A DNA stretch of 64,000 nucleotides from REEB95 sp035648735 (GCA_035648735.1 DASRKX010000120.1:18395-82394), one strand, 5' to 3'; shown: positions 53,573 through 63,814, counted from the first letter of the stretch. The notes: generated by a model from the sequence alone, not told the origin. Numbers and translations are program-made.

Positions 53573-54376
53573 ATGACGACCAAGATCAAGCCATGCCGTC
53601 ACGGCGTTTTTGCCTATAGCCCCGTCGATACCTTTATCGGCGCCGCGCTCGAGCGCTACGGCGAATACAGCGAGATCGAGGTCCAGGCGCTGCTCCAGTT
53701 TCTGCCGCAAGGCGGCGTCGCCGTCGATGTCGGCGCCAATATCGGCTGCATGACAATTCCGTTCGCGCGCAAGGCGGCTTTTGTGCTGGCCTTCGAGCCG
53801 CAGCGCATCACCTTCCAGCATCTCTGCGCGAACATTGCCTTGAACGAGTTGCGCAACGTCTATGCCGTGCAGGCGGGGGTCGGACGGAAAGCGGGCAGAA
53901 TCAAGCTTGCCCAGACGGATTTCGACGCGCCGCAAAACCTCGGCGCCGCCGCCCTGATCGAGGATGCGGGCGGCGAGACGACTCTCCTCTATGCGCTCGA
54001 CGATCACGTCGGCAAATGCGACCTCATCAAGGTGGATGTAGAGGGCATGGAGATCGACGTCCTCGAGGGCGCCCGCCGCATCATCGGCGCCTATCGTCCC
54101 GTGCTTTACGCGGAGGCCGACCGGACCGACAAGGCGCCGGCGCTCATCGCTCTCCTGGGAGAGTTCGGATATCGCGCCTGGTGGCATTTGACGCCGCTGT
54201 ACAACCCGGCGAATTTCGCCCGCGACGGCCAAAACGCGTGGCCGAACATCGTATCGATCAATCTCCTGGCGCTGCCCGACGGAAGGGAGCCGCCTGCCGG
54301 CTTAACGCTCTTCTCCGCCCCCGGCGGCGACACCTTCGAAAAGCTGAAGGCGCGCCAGTCGGGTCGCGGCGGCTGA
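53573..54376 (+). CDS. FkbM family methyltransferase
   Basis: A 267-residue SAM methyltransferase. The SAM motif is VAVDVGANIGCMTIPFA (about 49-65), followed by AFEPQ and the family's C-terminal IKVDVEGMEIDVLEGA. FkbM enzymes often O-methylate sugars in glycans. It is linked to the next gene by 5 bases. Confidence 0.9.
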   Translation: MTTKIKPCRHGVFAYSPVDTFIGAALERYGEYSEIEVQALLQFLPQGGVAVDVGANIGCMTIPFARKAAFVLAFEPQRITFQHLCANIALNELRNVYAVQAGVGRKAGRIKLAQTDFDAPQNLGAAALIEDAGGETTLLYALDDHVGKCDLIKVDVEGMEIDVLEGARRIIGAYRPVLYAEADRTDKAPALIALLGEFGYRAWWHLTPLYNPANFARDGQNAWPNIVSINLLALPDGREPPAGLTLFSAPGGDTFEKLKARQSGRGG

Positions 54377-54381
54377 CGGCG

Positions 54382-55848
54382 ATGGCAACGCTTGCCGAAG
54401 CGCTCGAGCGCGCCCTGCAACTGCACGAGCGGGGGCGGCTCGACGAGGCGGAGGCGCTCTACCGCCGCATCCTCGTCCACGCGCCCGATCATGCCGAGAC
54501 GCTGCATCTCCTCGGCGCGCTGGCGCATCAGCGCGGCCAGCACGAAGCGGCGATCGCGCTGATCGGCAAATCGATCGCGCGCGACGGCCGGGCGGCGGTC
54601 GCGCATAACAGCCTGGGCGTCGCCTATCACGCGCTCGCCCGGCTGGACGAGGCGACAGCAAGCTATCGCCGCGCGCTCGCGCTCGACCCCCGCTTCGCCG
54701 AGGCCTGGAGCAATCTCGGCAACACCTTGCATCAGCAGGGCGATTTCAAAGGGGCGGAGGACAGCTATCGCCGCGCGCTCGCCATCGCGCCCGAGACGGC
54801 GGAGATCCACAACAATTTCGGCACGACGCTCTACGACCAGGGCGATTTCAAGGGTGCCGAGGAGCATTACCGCCAGGCACTTCGACTGCGGCCGGATTAT
54901 CCCGATGCGCATTTCCATCTCGCCGGCATCCATTTGCGTCGAGGCGATTTTGCCGTCGGCTGGCGCGAATACGAATGGCGCTGGCGCATGAAAAGATTCG
55001 TCATGCCGGCGCGCCCATTCAAGCAGCCGCAATGGCACGGCGAACCTTTGAACGGCGCGCGGATCCTGATTCACGCCGAGCAAGGCTTCGGCGATTCCTT
55101 GCAGTTCATCCGTTACGTGCCGCTCGTGGCCGAGCGCGGCGGCAAGGTCGTGCTGGAGGTGCCGCGGGAATTGCTGCGCCTCTTCGCCGGAATCGCCGGA
55201 GCCGAGTCGGTCGTCGCCTATGGCACGGCGCCGGCGGATTTTGCCTGGCATTGCCCGCTGATGAGCCTGCCCTTCGCCTTCGGCACCACGCTCGCCGATA
55301 TCCCGGCGCGCATTCCCTATATCGGCGTCGATCCCGCTGCTGTCGCGCAATGGCGACAGCGCGTCGAGGCCCGACCCGGCCTCAGGGTGGGGCTGGTCTG
55401 GGCCGGAAGGCGAAGCTGGAAACAGCATTATGAGCGGGCGTTCCCGGCGGCGGCGCTGGTGACGCTGACCAAGATCGCGGGCGTGTCCTGGTTCTCGCTG
55501 CAGAAGGGGGCCGCGCCGCCGCCGGGAACGGCGATCACGGATTTTGCCCCCGATCTCGCCGACTTTGCCGACACCGCGGCGGCGATCGCCGCGCTGGATC
55601 TGATCGTCACCATCGATAGCGCCGTGGCGCATCTTGCCGGCGCGCTGGGAAAGCCGGTCTGGATTCTGTTGCCCGCGGTCGCCGATTGGCGTTGGCTCGA
55701 CGAACGCGCGGACAGTCCGTGGTATCCCACGGCGCGCCTCTTTCGTCAGGAATCGCCGTTGGTTTGGGACGCCCCGCTTGGGTGTCTGGCGGCCGAGCTG
55801 GCCCGGGTCGCGGCGGGCGAGCACGGGCTTCTCCCGCCGATTCTTTAG
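54382..55848 (+). CDS. TPR repeat protein with C-terminal GT9-like glycosyltransferase domain
   Basis: A 488-residue protein. Residues about 1-190 are five to six TPR units (for example YRRALALDPRFAEAWSNLGN, then DFKGAEEHYRQALRLRPDYP). The C-terminal half has a glycosyltransferase fold related to heptosyltransferases: HAEQGFGDSLQFIRYVPLV, GLVWAGRRSWKQHYERA and TIDSAVAHLAGALGKPVWIL. The ATG at 54382 immediately follows the FkbM stop, so the two probably act as one sugar modification module, perhaps on protein. Confidence 0.85.
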   Translation: MATLAEALERALQLHERGRLDEAEALYRRILVHAPDHAETLHLLGALAHQRGQHEAAIALIGKSIARDGRAAVAHNSLGVAYHALARLDEATASYRRALALDPRFAEAWSNLGNTLHQQGDFKGAEDSYRRALAIAPETAEIHNNFGTTLYDQGDFKGAEEHYRQALRLRPDYPDAHFHLAGIHLRRGDFAVGWREYEWRWRMKRFVMPARPFKQPQWHGEPLNGARILIHAEQGFGDSLQFIRYVPLVAERGGKVVLEVPRELLRLFAGIAGAESVVAYGTAPADFAWHCPLMSLPFAFGTTLADIPARIPYIGVDPAAVAQWRQRVEARPGLRVGLVWAGRRSWKQHYERAFPAAALVTLTKIAGVSWFSLQKGAAPPPGTAITDFAPDLADFADTAAAIAALDLIVTIDSAVAHLAGALGKPVWILLPAVADWRWLDERADSPWYPTARLFRQESPLVWDAPLGCLAAELARVAAGEHGLLPPIL

Positions 55849-56040
55849 AACAAGATAGGAACCTAAGAATGGGTACGCCGGGCGTGGCAGGGGCTCGGGC
55901 GACTGTTGCACTTGCGCCACAGCCCCCGGCAATCGTCCGGATGGACGGGCAGAAGCCTTGCCAGTCAAGCCCGCGCCAGCCGATCTTATCGGCGGTGGGG
56001 GGATCGTCCTCTCGCATCCGCGGACTTTCCATGTGGGGGT

Positions 56041-57444
56041 ATGATGAAAACCAAACTCAGTTACGCCGCGCTGGCGACGACGGCTTCCGTCGCTATGCTC
56101 GCTGGCATTTCGGGCGCGAATGCGCAGACGGGTCCGAACGGCGTGCAGTATTGCACGACGACGCAGGTGAACCCGGGTCACAATGATTGCGTGATGCCGG
56201 CGGCGTCCGCCCCCGGCGGCGGCTCGTTCCCCGGCTCCTTCCTGGTGCCCGGCACGAACACCTCCTTCGCCGTGCACGGCTACATCCAGGCCGACATCGA
56301 GCACAATTTCGGACCGCATACCGGCGACACGAGCTTCAGCGCGAATGGCGTCGCGCTCGAAGGTCTGGGCATAACCAATGCGACGGCGCAGACCCACGCG
56401 CTCAACGGCGGCACGACCATGACCGTCAAGGCGACGCGCCCCAATATCGAGACCCGCACGCCAACCGGCTATGGCGAGTTGAAGACCTATATCGAGTTCG
56501 ACTTCAACCAGACCGCCGGCAGCGAGCTCGGCGGCAACAACGACCTGCTCCGCCTGCGTCAGGCCTACGGCACCCTGGGCCCCTGGCTCATCGGCCAAAC
56601 CTATTCCCTGTTCGCGGATCTGCAGGCCTATGCCGACACCGCCGCCGGCGCCCAGGACGTTGGCATGCTGAACACCTTCAACGTTCGCCGGCCGATGGTT
56701 CGCTATACCTGGCTCGCCGGCAACGGCGTTTCGGTCGCCGGCGCGATCGAACAGCCGACCTATGCGGGTTCTGCGTTCTCGACCGGGGCGAACACCGCCT
56801 CGGCTCTCGTGGGTACCGCCCTGAACGGGGTCACCGTTTATTACAACTTGCCGCGCGCCGTCGCCGCGGCCCAGTTGGATCAGCCCTGGGGCCATGTCAA
56901 GTTCGCGGTGGCCGGAGGAGCCACCGATATTCGCCAGGCTAACGTAACCGCCGGAGGCACGCTCTCCACACCCAACCATCAGATCGGGGATTATGCGGCC
57001 ACCCTGAGCGGCCACCTCAACACCTGGGGCAAGGACGCGTTGCGCGGCGGCTTGACGTACAATTACGGCGCTGCGGATTTCACCTCCTGGAATACCCAGG
57101 GCAGCGCGGTCTTCAACAACACGAGCGGAGCGTTTTCCGTCGAGAGGACGTTGTCGGCCTACGCCAGCTACGAGCACTTCTTCACCGGCCAGTGGCGCGC
57201 CAATGCCGCCGCGGGCTACATGCACATCTCGGGCAACCCGTTCAACGTCACGTGCGGCGCGGGGACGGCCTGTCCGCAGGCGGGCATGGTGAGGGCAGCC
57301 CTCACCAGCGAATTGAACGTCATCTATTCGCCGGTGCCGCAGACCGACTTCTGGCTGGAATGGCAGCACGCCTACCGCAAGATGATGTCGGGCGCCAACG
57401 GAACGCTCAATCAGGTCGACGCCGAGTTCCGGTTCTACTTCTAA
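56041..57444 (+). CDS. DcaP-like trimeric outer-membrane porin
   Basis: A 467-residue protein. A signal peptide (MMKTKLSYAALATTASVAML through ANA-Q) is followed by FAVHGYIQADIEHNFG, IEFDFNQTAG and LRLRQAYGTLGPWLIGQTYS, the pattern of DcaP-family porins, with a C-terminal aromatic strand ending FRFYF. It would admit small anionic or dicarboxylic solutes across the outer membrane. Start ATG 56041 or the adjacent ATG 56044, which is better spaced from GGGGG. It lies 192 bases after the TPR gene. That gap shows no other gene. Confidence 0.82.
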   Translation: MMKTKLSYAALATTASVAMLAGISGANAQTGPNGVQYCTTTQVNPGHNDCVMPAASAPGGGSFPGSFLVPGTNTSFAVHGYIQADIEHNFGPHTGDTSFSANGVALEGLGITNATAQTHALNGGTTMTVKATRPNIETRTPTGYGELKTYIEFDFNQTAGSELGGNNDLLRLRQAYGTLGPWLIGQTYSLFADLQAYADTAAGAQDVGMLNTFNVRRPMVRYTWLAGNGVSVAGAIEQPTYAGSAFSTGANTASALVGTALNGVTVYYNLPRAVAAAQLDQPWGHVKFAVAGGATDIRQANVTAGGTLSTPNHQIGDYAATLSGHLNTWGKDALRGGLTYNYGAADFTSWNTQGSAVFNNTSGAFSVERTLSAYASYEHFFTGQWRANAAAGYMHISGNPFNVTCGAGTACPQAGMVRAALTSELNVIYSPVPQTDFWLEWQHAYRKMMSGANGTLNQVDAEFRFYF

Positions 57445-57465
57445 CCTGAAGCATTTTCTTCGGAA

Positions 57466-57494
57466 CCCGCCGGCCGCAAGGCCGGCGGGTTTTT
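57466..57494 (+). terminator. Intrinsic terminator after the DcaP-like porin
   Basis: CCCGCCGGCC (57466-57475) pairs with GGCCGGCGGG (57480-57489) across GCAA, followed by TTTTT (57490-57494). Confidence 0.93.
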
Positions 57495-57519
57495 CTTTGC
57501 CCGGATATTGACGGCAGCT

Positions 57520-57609
57520 CCCCTCACCCAGCTTTAGGTAAGGCTCGGCTGCGCCTCGCCAACCCAAAGCAACCCTCTCCCCCTTGGGGGGAGAGGGAAG
57601 GGTGAGGGG
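57520..57609. repeat. Large nested palindromic intergenic element
   Basis: The outer arms CCCCTCACCC (57520-57529) and GGGTGAGGGG (57600-57609) enclose a second hairpin, CCCTCTCCCCC (57573-57583) with GGGGGAGAGGG (57587-57597). The wording (CCCTCACC, CCCTCTCCCC, GGGGAGAGGG, GGGTGAGGGG) matches a type of dispersed intergenic repeat common in alphaproteobacterial genomes. No coding gene is supported here. Confidence 0.75.
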
Positions 57610-57653
57610 TAATGCTCCAGGTTCAGGCCGAGGCGAGACGCGATCGGGGGCGC

Positions 57654-58375
<722 letters not shown>

Positions 58376-58379
<4 letters not shown>

Positions 58380-59146
58380 GCCGGGGGACGCTCGCCGAGA
58401 TAGACCTGGCGGACGCGCGCATCGGCGGATATCTCGGGCGGCGTGCCCTCGACCAGGACGGCGCCCTGCACCAGGACGGTAATGCGCCGCGCCAGGCGGA
58501 AAACCAGATCCATGTCGTGCTCGATGATCAGCACGGCGATATCCGCGGGAAGCCGCTCGATCGTCTCGACGATGGTGCCCGATTCCGAGGACGGCACCCC
58601 CGCCGCCGGCTCGTCCAGCAGCAGAACCTTGGGCTTGAGGCCGAGCGCCACCGCGATCTCGACCAGCCGCTGGCGGCCATAGGCGAGTTCCTTCACCGGC
58701 CGCAACGAATCGTCCTGCAGACCCAGCGATTCGAGCAGGGCATAGGCTTCCTCGATGATGGCGCGGCGGCTGCCGGCGGGCCGGTGGATGTCGCCGCCGC
58801 TGCCGAGGCGCTCGGACACCGCCAGCGTCACGTTCTCGAGCACGGTGAGGCCGCGGAACAGCGTCGTGATCTGAAAGGTGCGGACGATGCCGCGCTTGAC
58901 CCGCGCCGCCTGGGCCAGGCCGGTGATATCGGCGCCGTCGACCAGGATGCGCCCGGCGCTTGGGACGAGCGCGCCGGTCACCAGATTGACGAAGCTGGTC
59001 TTGCCGGCGCCGTTCGGGCCGATCAGCGCGTGGCGGGCGCCCCGCTCCAGGCGGAAATCGATCGCGCAGGCGACGTTCAGCGCGCCGAAGCTTTTGCACA
59101 GGCCGGTGGTTTCCAGGGCGGCCGGGGCGGCTGCGGTTCCGGCCAT
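58376..59146 (-). CDS. livG: Branched-chain amino acid-type ABC transporter ATP-binding protein LivG
   Basis: A 256-residue ATPase: Walker A GPNGAGKTSFVN, the LivG-specific RTFQITTLFRGLTVLENV, signature LAYGRQRLVEIA and Walker B LLLDEPAAG, with IIEHDMDLVF. The start at 59146 lies 2 bases after the livM stop. The C-terminal family segment (PPEISADARVRQVYLGE) is present. Confidence 0.93.
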
Positions 59147-59148
59147 GC

Positions 59149-60147
59149 TCACCGCCGCCTGAGCCATTGCAGCAGCCTCTCGCCGGTGCCGATGGCGCCG
59201 CCGCGGAAGAACATGACGACGACCACCAGCAGCAGTCCGATCCAGAAATACCAGTAGACCGGATCGATGGCGGCGAAGCGGTCCTGCAGGATCATGTAGA
59301 GCGGCACGCCGATGAACGCGCCATAGAGCCGCCCGATGCCGCCCAGCAGCAGCATGATGAGGATCGTGCCGGAGCGCTCGAAACCCAGCGCGTCGGTGGC
59401 GACGAATTGCGTCGTCTGCGCGATCAGCGCACCCGAGACGCCCGCGAGCGCCGCCGAAATGGTGTAGGCGACGAGCCGGCGGCGGAAGACCGGCGAGCCG
59501 ATGGCATGCATGCGGGCCTCGTTCTCGCGCACGCCGGTCAGCGAGCGGCCGAAGGGCGAAAAGACGATGCGCCGCATGACCAGCCAGCCAATGAAAAGCA
59601 CGCCCAGGCAATACCAATAGGCCGTCTTGCCGAAGAGGTCGAAGCGATAGAGGCCGAACACCGGCCTCACTACCATGCCCTGCAACCCGTCGGCGCCGCC
59701 GGTGATGCTGTTTGCCTTGTTGGCGACCTCGTGCAGCATGGTCGCGACCATCAGCGTCTGCATCAGGAGGGTCAGGCCGTGCGTGCGCAGGATGACGGCG
59801 CCGGTGACGAAGCCGACCGCCGCCGCCGCCGCGGCCGCGACGAGCAGCCCGCTCAGCGGTTCGCCCCAGCCATGCGCCGCCAGCAATCCGGCGGCATAGG
59901 CGCCAGTGCCGAAGAACGCCGCATGGCCCAGCGTGACGATGCCGGCGTAACCCAGCACCAGATCGAGCGACAGGCCGAAGAGGATCGCGGCAAGCACCTG
60001 AGCGCCCAGCGCCAGGTAGTTGGGGAAGGCGACATAGCAGGAAGCGGCGACGAGCCAGGGCAGCACCTCGTACCAGCGGAAGCGGTGCCGCCGGGCGAAG
60101 ATCTCGATGGCGCCCGCGACGGTGCGGTCTTCGCTGAGCAGCGCCAT
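59149..60147 (-). CDS. livM: Branched-chain amino acid-type ABC transporter permease LivM
   Basis: A 332-residue membrane permease with about ten helices, including LVLGYAGIVTLGHAAFFGTGAY, the EAA-like loop FGRSLTGVRENEARMHAIG and LLLGGIGRLYGAFIG. The start codon ATG at 60147 shares one base with the livH stop. Confidence 0.93.
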   Translation of the reverse strand: MALLSEDRTVAGAIEIFARRHRFRWYEVLPWLVAASCYVAFPNYLALGAQVLAAILFGLSLDLVLGYAGIVTLGHAAFFGTGAYAAGLLAAHGWGEPLSGLLVAAAAAAAVGFVTGAVILRTHGLTLLMQTLMVATMLHEVANKANSITGGADGLQGMVVRPVFGLYRFDLFGKTAYWYCLGVLFIGWLVMRRIVFSPFGRSLTGVRENEARMHAIGSPVFRRRLVAYTISAALAGVSGALIAQTTQFVATDALGFERSGTILIMLLLGGIGRLYGAFIGVPLYMILQDRFAAIDPVYWYFWIGLLLVVVVMFFRGGAIGTGERLLQWLRRR

Positions 60148-61019
60148 CAGCCCGAGCTCACCAGGCCGCGCGGCCGCCACATCAGCAGCGCCAGCGTCAG
60201 CGCATAGATGAAGAACGAGCCGAGCTCGGGCAGCAGGTATTTGAAGGCCGTGTCGCTGATGCCGAGGAGCAACGCCGCGAAGAACGGCCCGCGGATCGAG
60301 CCGAGGCCGCCCACCGAGACGACGATAAGGAAGTAGATGAGGTAGTCGGTGGCATAGCCCGGATAGATCGGCAGGATCTCGGCGCCCAACCCGCCGCCGA
60401 GCGCCGCGAGACCGCTGCCCAGCGCGAAGGACAGCGTGAAGAGGCGCGAGGTGTTGATGCCGACCGACTGCGCCATGCGCAGGTTGTCGACCGCGGCGCG
60501 GATCATGGCGCCGAAGCGCGTCCGGTCGAGCGCCAGCCACAGCCCGGTCACCAGCACCGCGCCGCACAGGATCAAGAAGCTGCGATATGTGGGAAACTCG
60601 CGGAAGCCGAGATCGATTTGGCCGCGCAGGACTTCGGGCGGCTGAAAGAGCTGGGCCAGCGGCCCCCAGAAATACTTCGCGACCGCCACCGACATGAAGA
60701 TGAGCCCGATGGTCAGCAGCACCTGGTCAAGTTCGGCGCCGCCATAGAGCCGCCGGTAGAGCACGCGCTCGAAGACGACGCTGACCGCGCCGACGATGAC
60801 CACCGCGGCGGCCAGCGCCAGCGGAAAGGGCACGCCGTAGCCGTTCATCAGCGTGGTCATGGCATAGCCGCCGAACATGGCGAACATGCCATGCGCCAGA
60901 TTGACGAAGCCCATCAGCCCCATGGTGACCGACAGGCCGACGGTGATCAGGTACAGCACCATCGCGAAGGCGAGGCCGTGGAACGCGATACTGACCGCGG
61001 CTGAGAGGATTTCGCTCAT
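60147..61019 (-). CDS. livH: Branched-chain amino acid-type ABC transporter permease LivH
   Basis: A 290-residue permease. It shows the LivH opening with GLMGFVNLAHGMFAMFGGY, the cytoplasmic loop FGAMIRAAVDNLRMAQSVGI and GGLGSIRGPFFAALLLG. The ATG at 61019 is preferred over an upstream in-frame start with basic, non-hydrophobic codons. It lies 148 bases downstream of the binding-protein gene, across a terminator. Confidence 0.93.
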   Translation of the reverse strand: MSEILSAAVSIAFHGLAFAMVLYLITVGLSVTMGLMGFVNLAHGMFAMFGGYAMTTLMNGYGVPFPLALAAAVVIVGAVSVVFERVLYRRLYGGAELDQVLLTIGLIFMSVAVAKYFWGPLAQLFQPPEVLRGQIDLGFREFPTYRSFLILCGAVLVTGLWLALDRTRFGAMIRAAVDNLRMAQSVGINTSRLFTLSFALGSGLAALGGGLGAEILPIYPGYATDYLIYFLIVVSVGGLGSIRGPFFAALLLGISDTAFKYLLPELGSFFIYALTLALLMWRPRGLVSSG

Positions 61020-61110
61020 AATCTCAATGCCTTGGAGCCTGGCGCGGGAGGGCCGGCCACTATAGGGCGAATGCCGGGAACGAGGCAACGCGGCGCGCCG
61101 GCGATCCCCG

Positions 61111-61145
61111 AAAAAAAGATCGCCGGCGACAATGCGCCGGCGATC
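61111..61145 (-). terminator. Intrinsic terminator between binding protein and livH
   Basis: On the minus strand, GATCGCCGGCG (61145-61135) pairs with CGCCGGCGATC (61128-61118), followed by TTTTTTT (61117-61111). A third copy of the same arm at 61106-61096 (GATCGCCGGCG) could pair with the second arm instead, giving an alternative structure that would sequester the T run in a loop. This is well placed to lower permease expression relative to the binding proteins. Confidence 0.88.
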
Positions 61146-61167
61146 GTCATTCCCATGCCGCGCCGAA

Positions 61168-62373
61168 CTACTTCGGCGGGTTCATCGCTTTCCACGGATC
61201 CTTGACCATGGGGAAGGTCTCGAACTCGATATTGACGAGCTTGCCGCCGCGCTTCTCGACGCGGCGGATATAGATGTTCTGGACGATTTCGCCGGTCTTC
61301 GGATCGATCATGAAGGGTCCGCGCGGACTCGTCTCGGTCTTGTAGTTCCTCAGGATCGCCATCGCCTGGTCGCCGTCGAACTTGCCGCCGGTCTTCTTGA
61401 TCACGTCGAAGATCATCGCCATGCCGTCCCAGCCCTGGACCGCGGGGAAATCCGGGATCACCTGATCGCCGAATTCCTTCTGCCAGGCCGCGAGGAACGC
61501 CTTGTTGGCGGGGCGGCTGGACGCGACCGAATAGGTGCCCGAGCTGACCACGCCCAAGGGCGCATCGCCCATCTTGGGCAGCTCGCTGTCGATCAGCAGG
61601 TCATGGGTGGTGACCAGGGTGATCCCCGCCTGCTTGAGATTGAGGTCGTTGAAGGTCTTCATCATCTGGGTCGATTGCGGGCCGCCCGGCACGAAGATGA
61701 ACAGCACCTTCGGCTTGGCGTCCTTGATGCGCTGCAGGAACGGCGTGAAGTCGGGATTGGCGAGCGGGAAGCGCACCGAGCCGATGACCTTGCCGCCGCC
61801 GTCCTCGATGCCCTTCTTGAAGCCGCCTTCGGCGTCGTAGCCGGGCGCGTAGTCGCTGACCGCGATGTAGGCGTCGGTCAGGCGGTGCTTCGCCGCCCAC
61901 AGGCCCATCGGGTACGCGACCTGCCACAGCGTGAAGGAATCGCGCACGATGTAGGGCGACTTGTAGGTGAGGTCCGCGGCGGCCGCATTCATGTCGACGA
62001 AGGGAATTTTGGCCTCGGTGAGGACCGGGGCCATCGCCAGCGCGTTGGGCGAATAGACGACGCCCGTAATGATGTTGACGTGATCGCGGGTGATCAGCTC
62101 CTGCGCCAGGCGCTTGGCGACGTCGGGCGCCGGGCCGGTGTCGTCGCGCCGGACGATCTCGACCTTGACGCCGGGCGGCAGATCCTTCTGGTGCAGCTTG
62201 GCGTAAAGGGTCAGGCCCTTGTCCATCGAGACGCCCGGCGAGGCCAGCGGACCGGAATAGGTGGTGATGACGCCGATCTTGACCGTCGTCTGCGCCGAAA
62301 CCGGCGAAACCGCCAGCAACCCGGCGACGGCCACGGCCACGCCGCCGCCCAGGATGTTCAAAAGCCTACCCAT
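61168..62373 (-). CDS. ABC transporter periplasmic substrate-binding protein (Peripla_BP_6), copy 1
   Basis: A 401-residue LivK/LivJ-like binding protein with signal peptide MGRLLNILGGGVAVAVAGLL ending VSAQ, then TTVKIGVITTYSGP. It shares long stretches with copy 2 (for example LPPGVKVE, QELITRDHV, NPDFTPFLQR). The ATG at 62373 follows GGGGAGGA. The ligand is unknown: a hydrophobic or acidic amino acid or another carboxylate is possible. Confidence 0.93.
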   Translation of the reverse strand: MGRLLNILGGGVAVAVAGLLAVSPVSAQTTVKIGVITTYSGPLASPGVSMDKGLTLYAKLHQKDLPPGVKVEIVRRDDTGPAPDVAKRLAQELITRDHVNIITGVVYSPNALAMAPVLTEAKIPFVDMNAAAADLTYKSPYIVRDSFTLWQVAYPMGLWAAKHRLTDAYIAVSDYAPGYDAEGGFKKGIEDGGGKVIGSVRFPLANPDFTPFLQRIKDAKPKVLFIFVPGGPQSTQMMKTFNDLNLKQAGITLVTTHDLLIDSELPKMGDAPLGVVSSGTYSVASSRPANKAFLAAWQKEFGDQVIPDFPAVQGWDGMAMIFDVIKKTGGKFDGDQAMAILRNYKTETSPRGPFMIDPKTGEIVQNIYIRRVEKRGGKLVNIEFETFPMVKDPWKAMNPPK

Positions 62374-62441
62374 GAAGTCCTCCCCTGATTTCGAGAAGCC
62401 CGCGCTTGCCGGCGGGCACGATATCGATTCCGGGCGCCCGC

Positions 62442-63647
62442 TCACGGTGCCGGATGCATCTCCTTCCACGGATCCTTGACGTTGGGGATCGTGTCGATTT
62501 CGACATTGGCGAGCTTGCCGTTCACCATTTCGGTGCGCCGGATATAGACGTTCTGCACGATGTCGCGCGTCGCGGGATCGATGCTGATCGGCCCGCGCGG
62601 GCTGTCGGGATTCTTCCAGTTCTTGATGATCGCCATCGCCTGGTCGGCGGTGAATTTGCCCTTGGTCTGCTTAATCACGTCGAAGATCATGTGCATGCCG
62701 TCATAGCTGTCCACCGCAAAGAAATCGGGCGCCAGCTTGTCGCCGTATTCCTTGTTCCAGACCGCGAGGAAGGCCTTGTTGGCAGGCCGGTTGCCGGCGA
62801 CGGAATAGATCCCCGCCGTGATCAGCCCGACGGGCGCCGTGCCCATATTGGGCAATTGTTCGTCGGGCACGATATCCTGCGTGCCGACCAGCGTGACGCC
62901 GGCCTGCTTGAGGCCGAGATCGGCATAGGCGTTCATCACCGAAGTCGCCTGGACGCCGGCGGGGACGAAGATGAACAGCACGTCCGGTTTGGCGTCCTTG
63001 ACGCGCTGCAGGAACGGCGTGAAGTCCGGGTTCTGCACCGGGAAGTAGACCGACCCGAGCATCTTGCCGCCGGCATCGGTGAAGCCCTTGATGAAGGCGT
63101 CCGCCGATTCATGGCCCGGCGCGAAATCGCTCGACGCGGTATAGGCCGTCTTGTAGCCGTGCTTCGCCGCCCATTCGCCCAGCGGCATCGCCTGCTGCCA
63201 CAGCGTGAAAGAGGTGCGGGCGAAATAGGGCGTCTTGCGCGGAATCTCGACGCCGGCAGCGTTCATGCTGATGAGCGGCACCTTGGCCTCGTCGGCGACC
63301 GGGGCGAGGGCGAAGCCGGTGGGCGTCCAGATGATGCCGGTGAGGAATTGGACGTGGTCGCGGGTGATGAGCTCCTGGCCGAGGCGCTTGCCGACATCGG
63401 GGTTGGGGCCGCCGTCGTCGCGCTTGAGGAGTTCGACCTTGACGCCCGGCGGTAGGTCCTTCTCGTGCTGCTTGACGTAAAGGCTCAAGCCCTTGTCCAT
63501 CTCCTCGCCGACGATAGCCATCGGACCGGAATAGGTGGTGATGACGCCGATCTTGATGGTCTGCGCCGCGGCGGGCGCGAAACCCAAGGCGAAGGTGGCA
63601 AGCGCGAGGCCCGCAACCCAAAGGGACGCGAAAAGCCGTTTACCCAT
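62442..63647 (-). CDS. ABC transporter periplasmic substrate-binding protein (Peripla_BP_6), copy 2
   Basis: Also exactly 401 residues and a clear tandem paralogue of copy 1. Signal peptide MGKRLFASLWVAGLALATFA ends PAAAQ; the mature start is TIKIGVITTYSGP. The ATG at 63647 has GGGGAGGA just upstream; an upstream in-frame ATG has none. It lies 68 bases before copy 1 and is probably the first gene of the liv transcription unit, divergent from the glycine riboswitch. Confidence 0.93.
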   Translation of the reverse strand: MGKRLFASLWVAGLALATFALGFAPAAAQTIKIGVITTYSGPMAIVGEEMDKGLSLYVKQHEKDLPPGVKVELLKRDDGGPNPDVGKRLGQELITRDHVQFLTGIIWTPTGFALAPVADEAKVPLISMNAAGVEIPRKTPYFARTSFTLWQQAMPLGEWAAKHGYKTAYTASSDFAPGHESADAFIKGFTDAGGKMLGSVYFPVQNPDFTPFLQRVKDAKPDVLFIFVPAGVQATSVMNAYADLGLKQAGVTLVGTQDIVPDEQLPNMGTAPVGLITAGIYSVAGNRPANKAFLAVWNKEYGDKLAPDFFAVDSYDGMHMIFDVIKQTKGKFTADQAMAIIKNWKNPDSPRGPISIDPATRDIVQNVYIRRTEMVNGKLANVEIDTIPNVKDPWKEMHPAP

Positions 63648-63814
63648 GTTCCTCCCCATAATTTGCGCCTGAAACGGCGCCGCGTTCTTGGTTGGAATGA
63701 CTATAAGGGCAAGCGGCGGGCATCGGCAACCGCTCGGCTGGCACGGCCCCTGCCCTCGAGAGCCCGCAACTGGCCTTTCCATATTGCCTCTGTTAGGGTC
63801 CGCCCCGCTTGGCG
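63648..63814. promoter_or_regulatory. Divergent region between liv binding-protein gene and glycine riboswitch
   Basis: This 167-base gap must hold the liv promoter (leftwards) and the riboswitch promoter (rightwards). TATAAG (63702-63707) and TTAGGGT (63792-63798) are possible -10-like words, but neither has a good partner box, so I make no firm promoter call. Confidence 0.35.

Noticed and set aside
49935..53573. Open frame of about 1200 codons on the minus strand across the porin, AsmA and deacetylase genes
   Set aside because: It is antisense or out of frame to well-supported genes, lacks domains and is rich in Arg/Ala/Gly as expected from GC-rich shadow frames.
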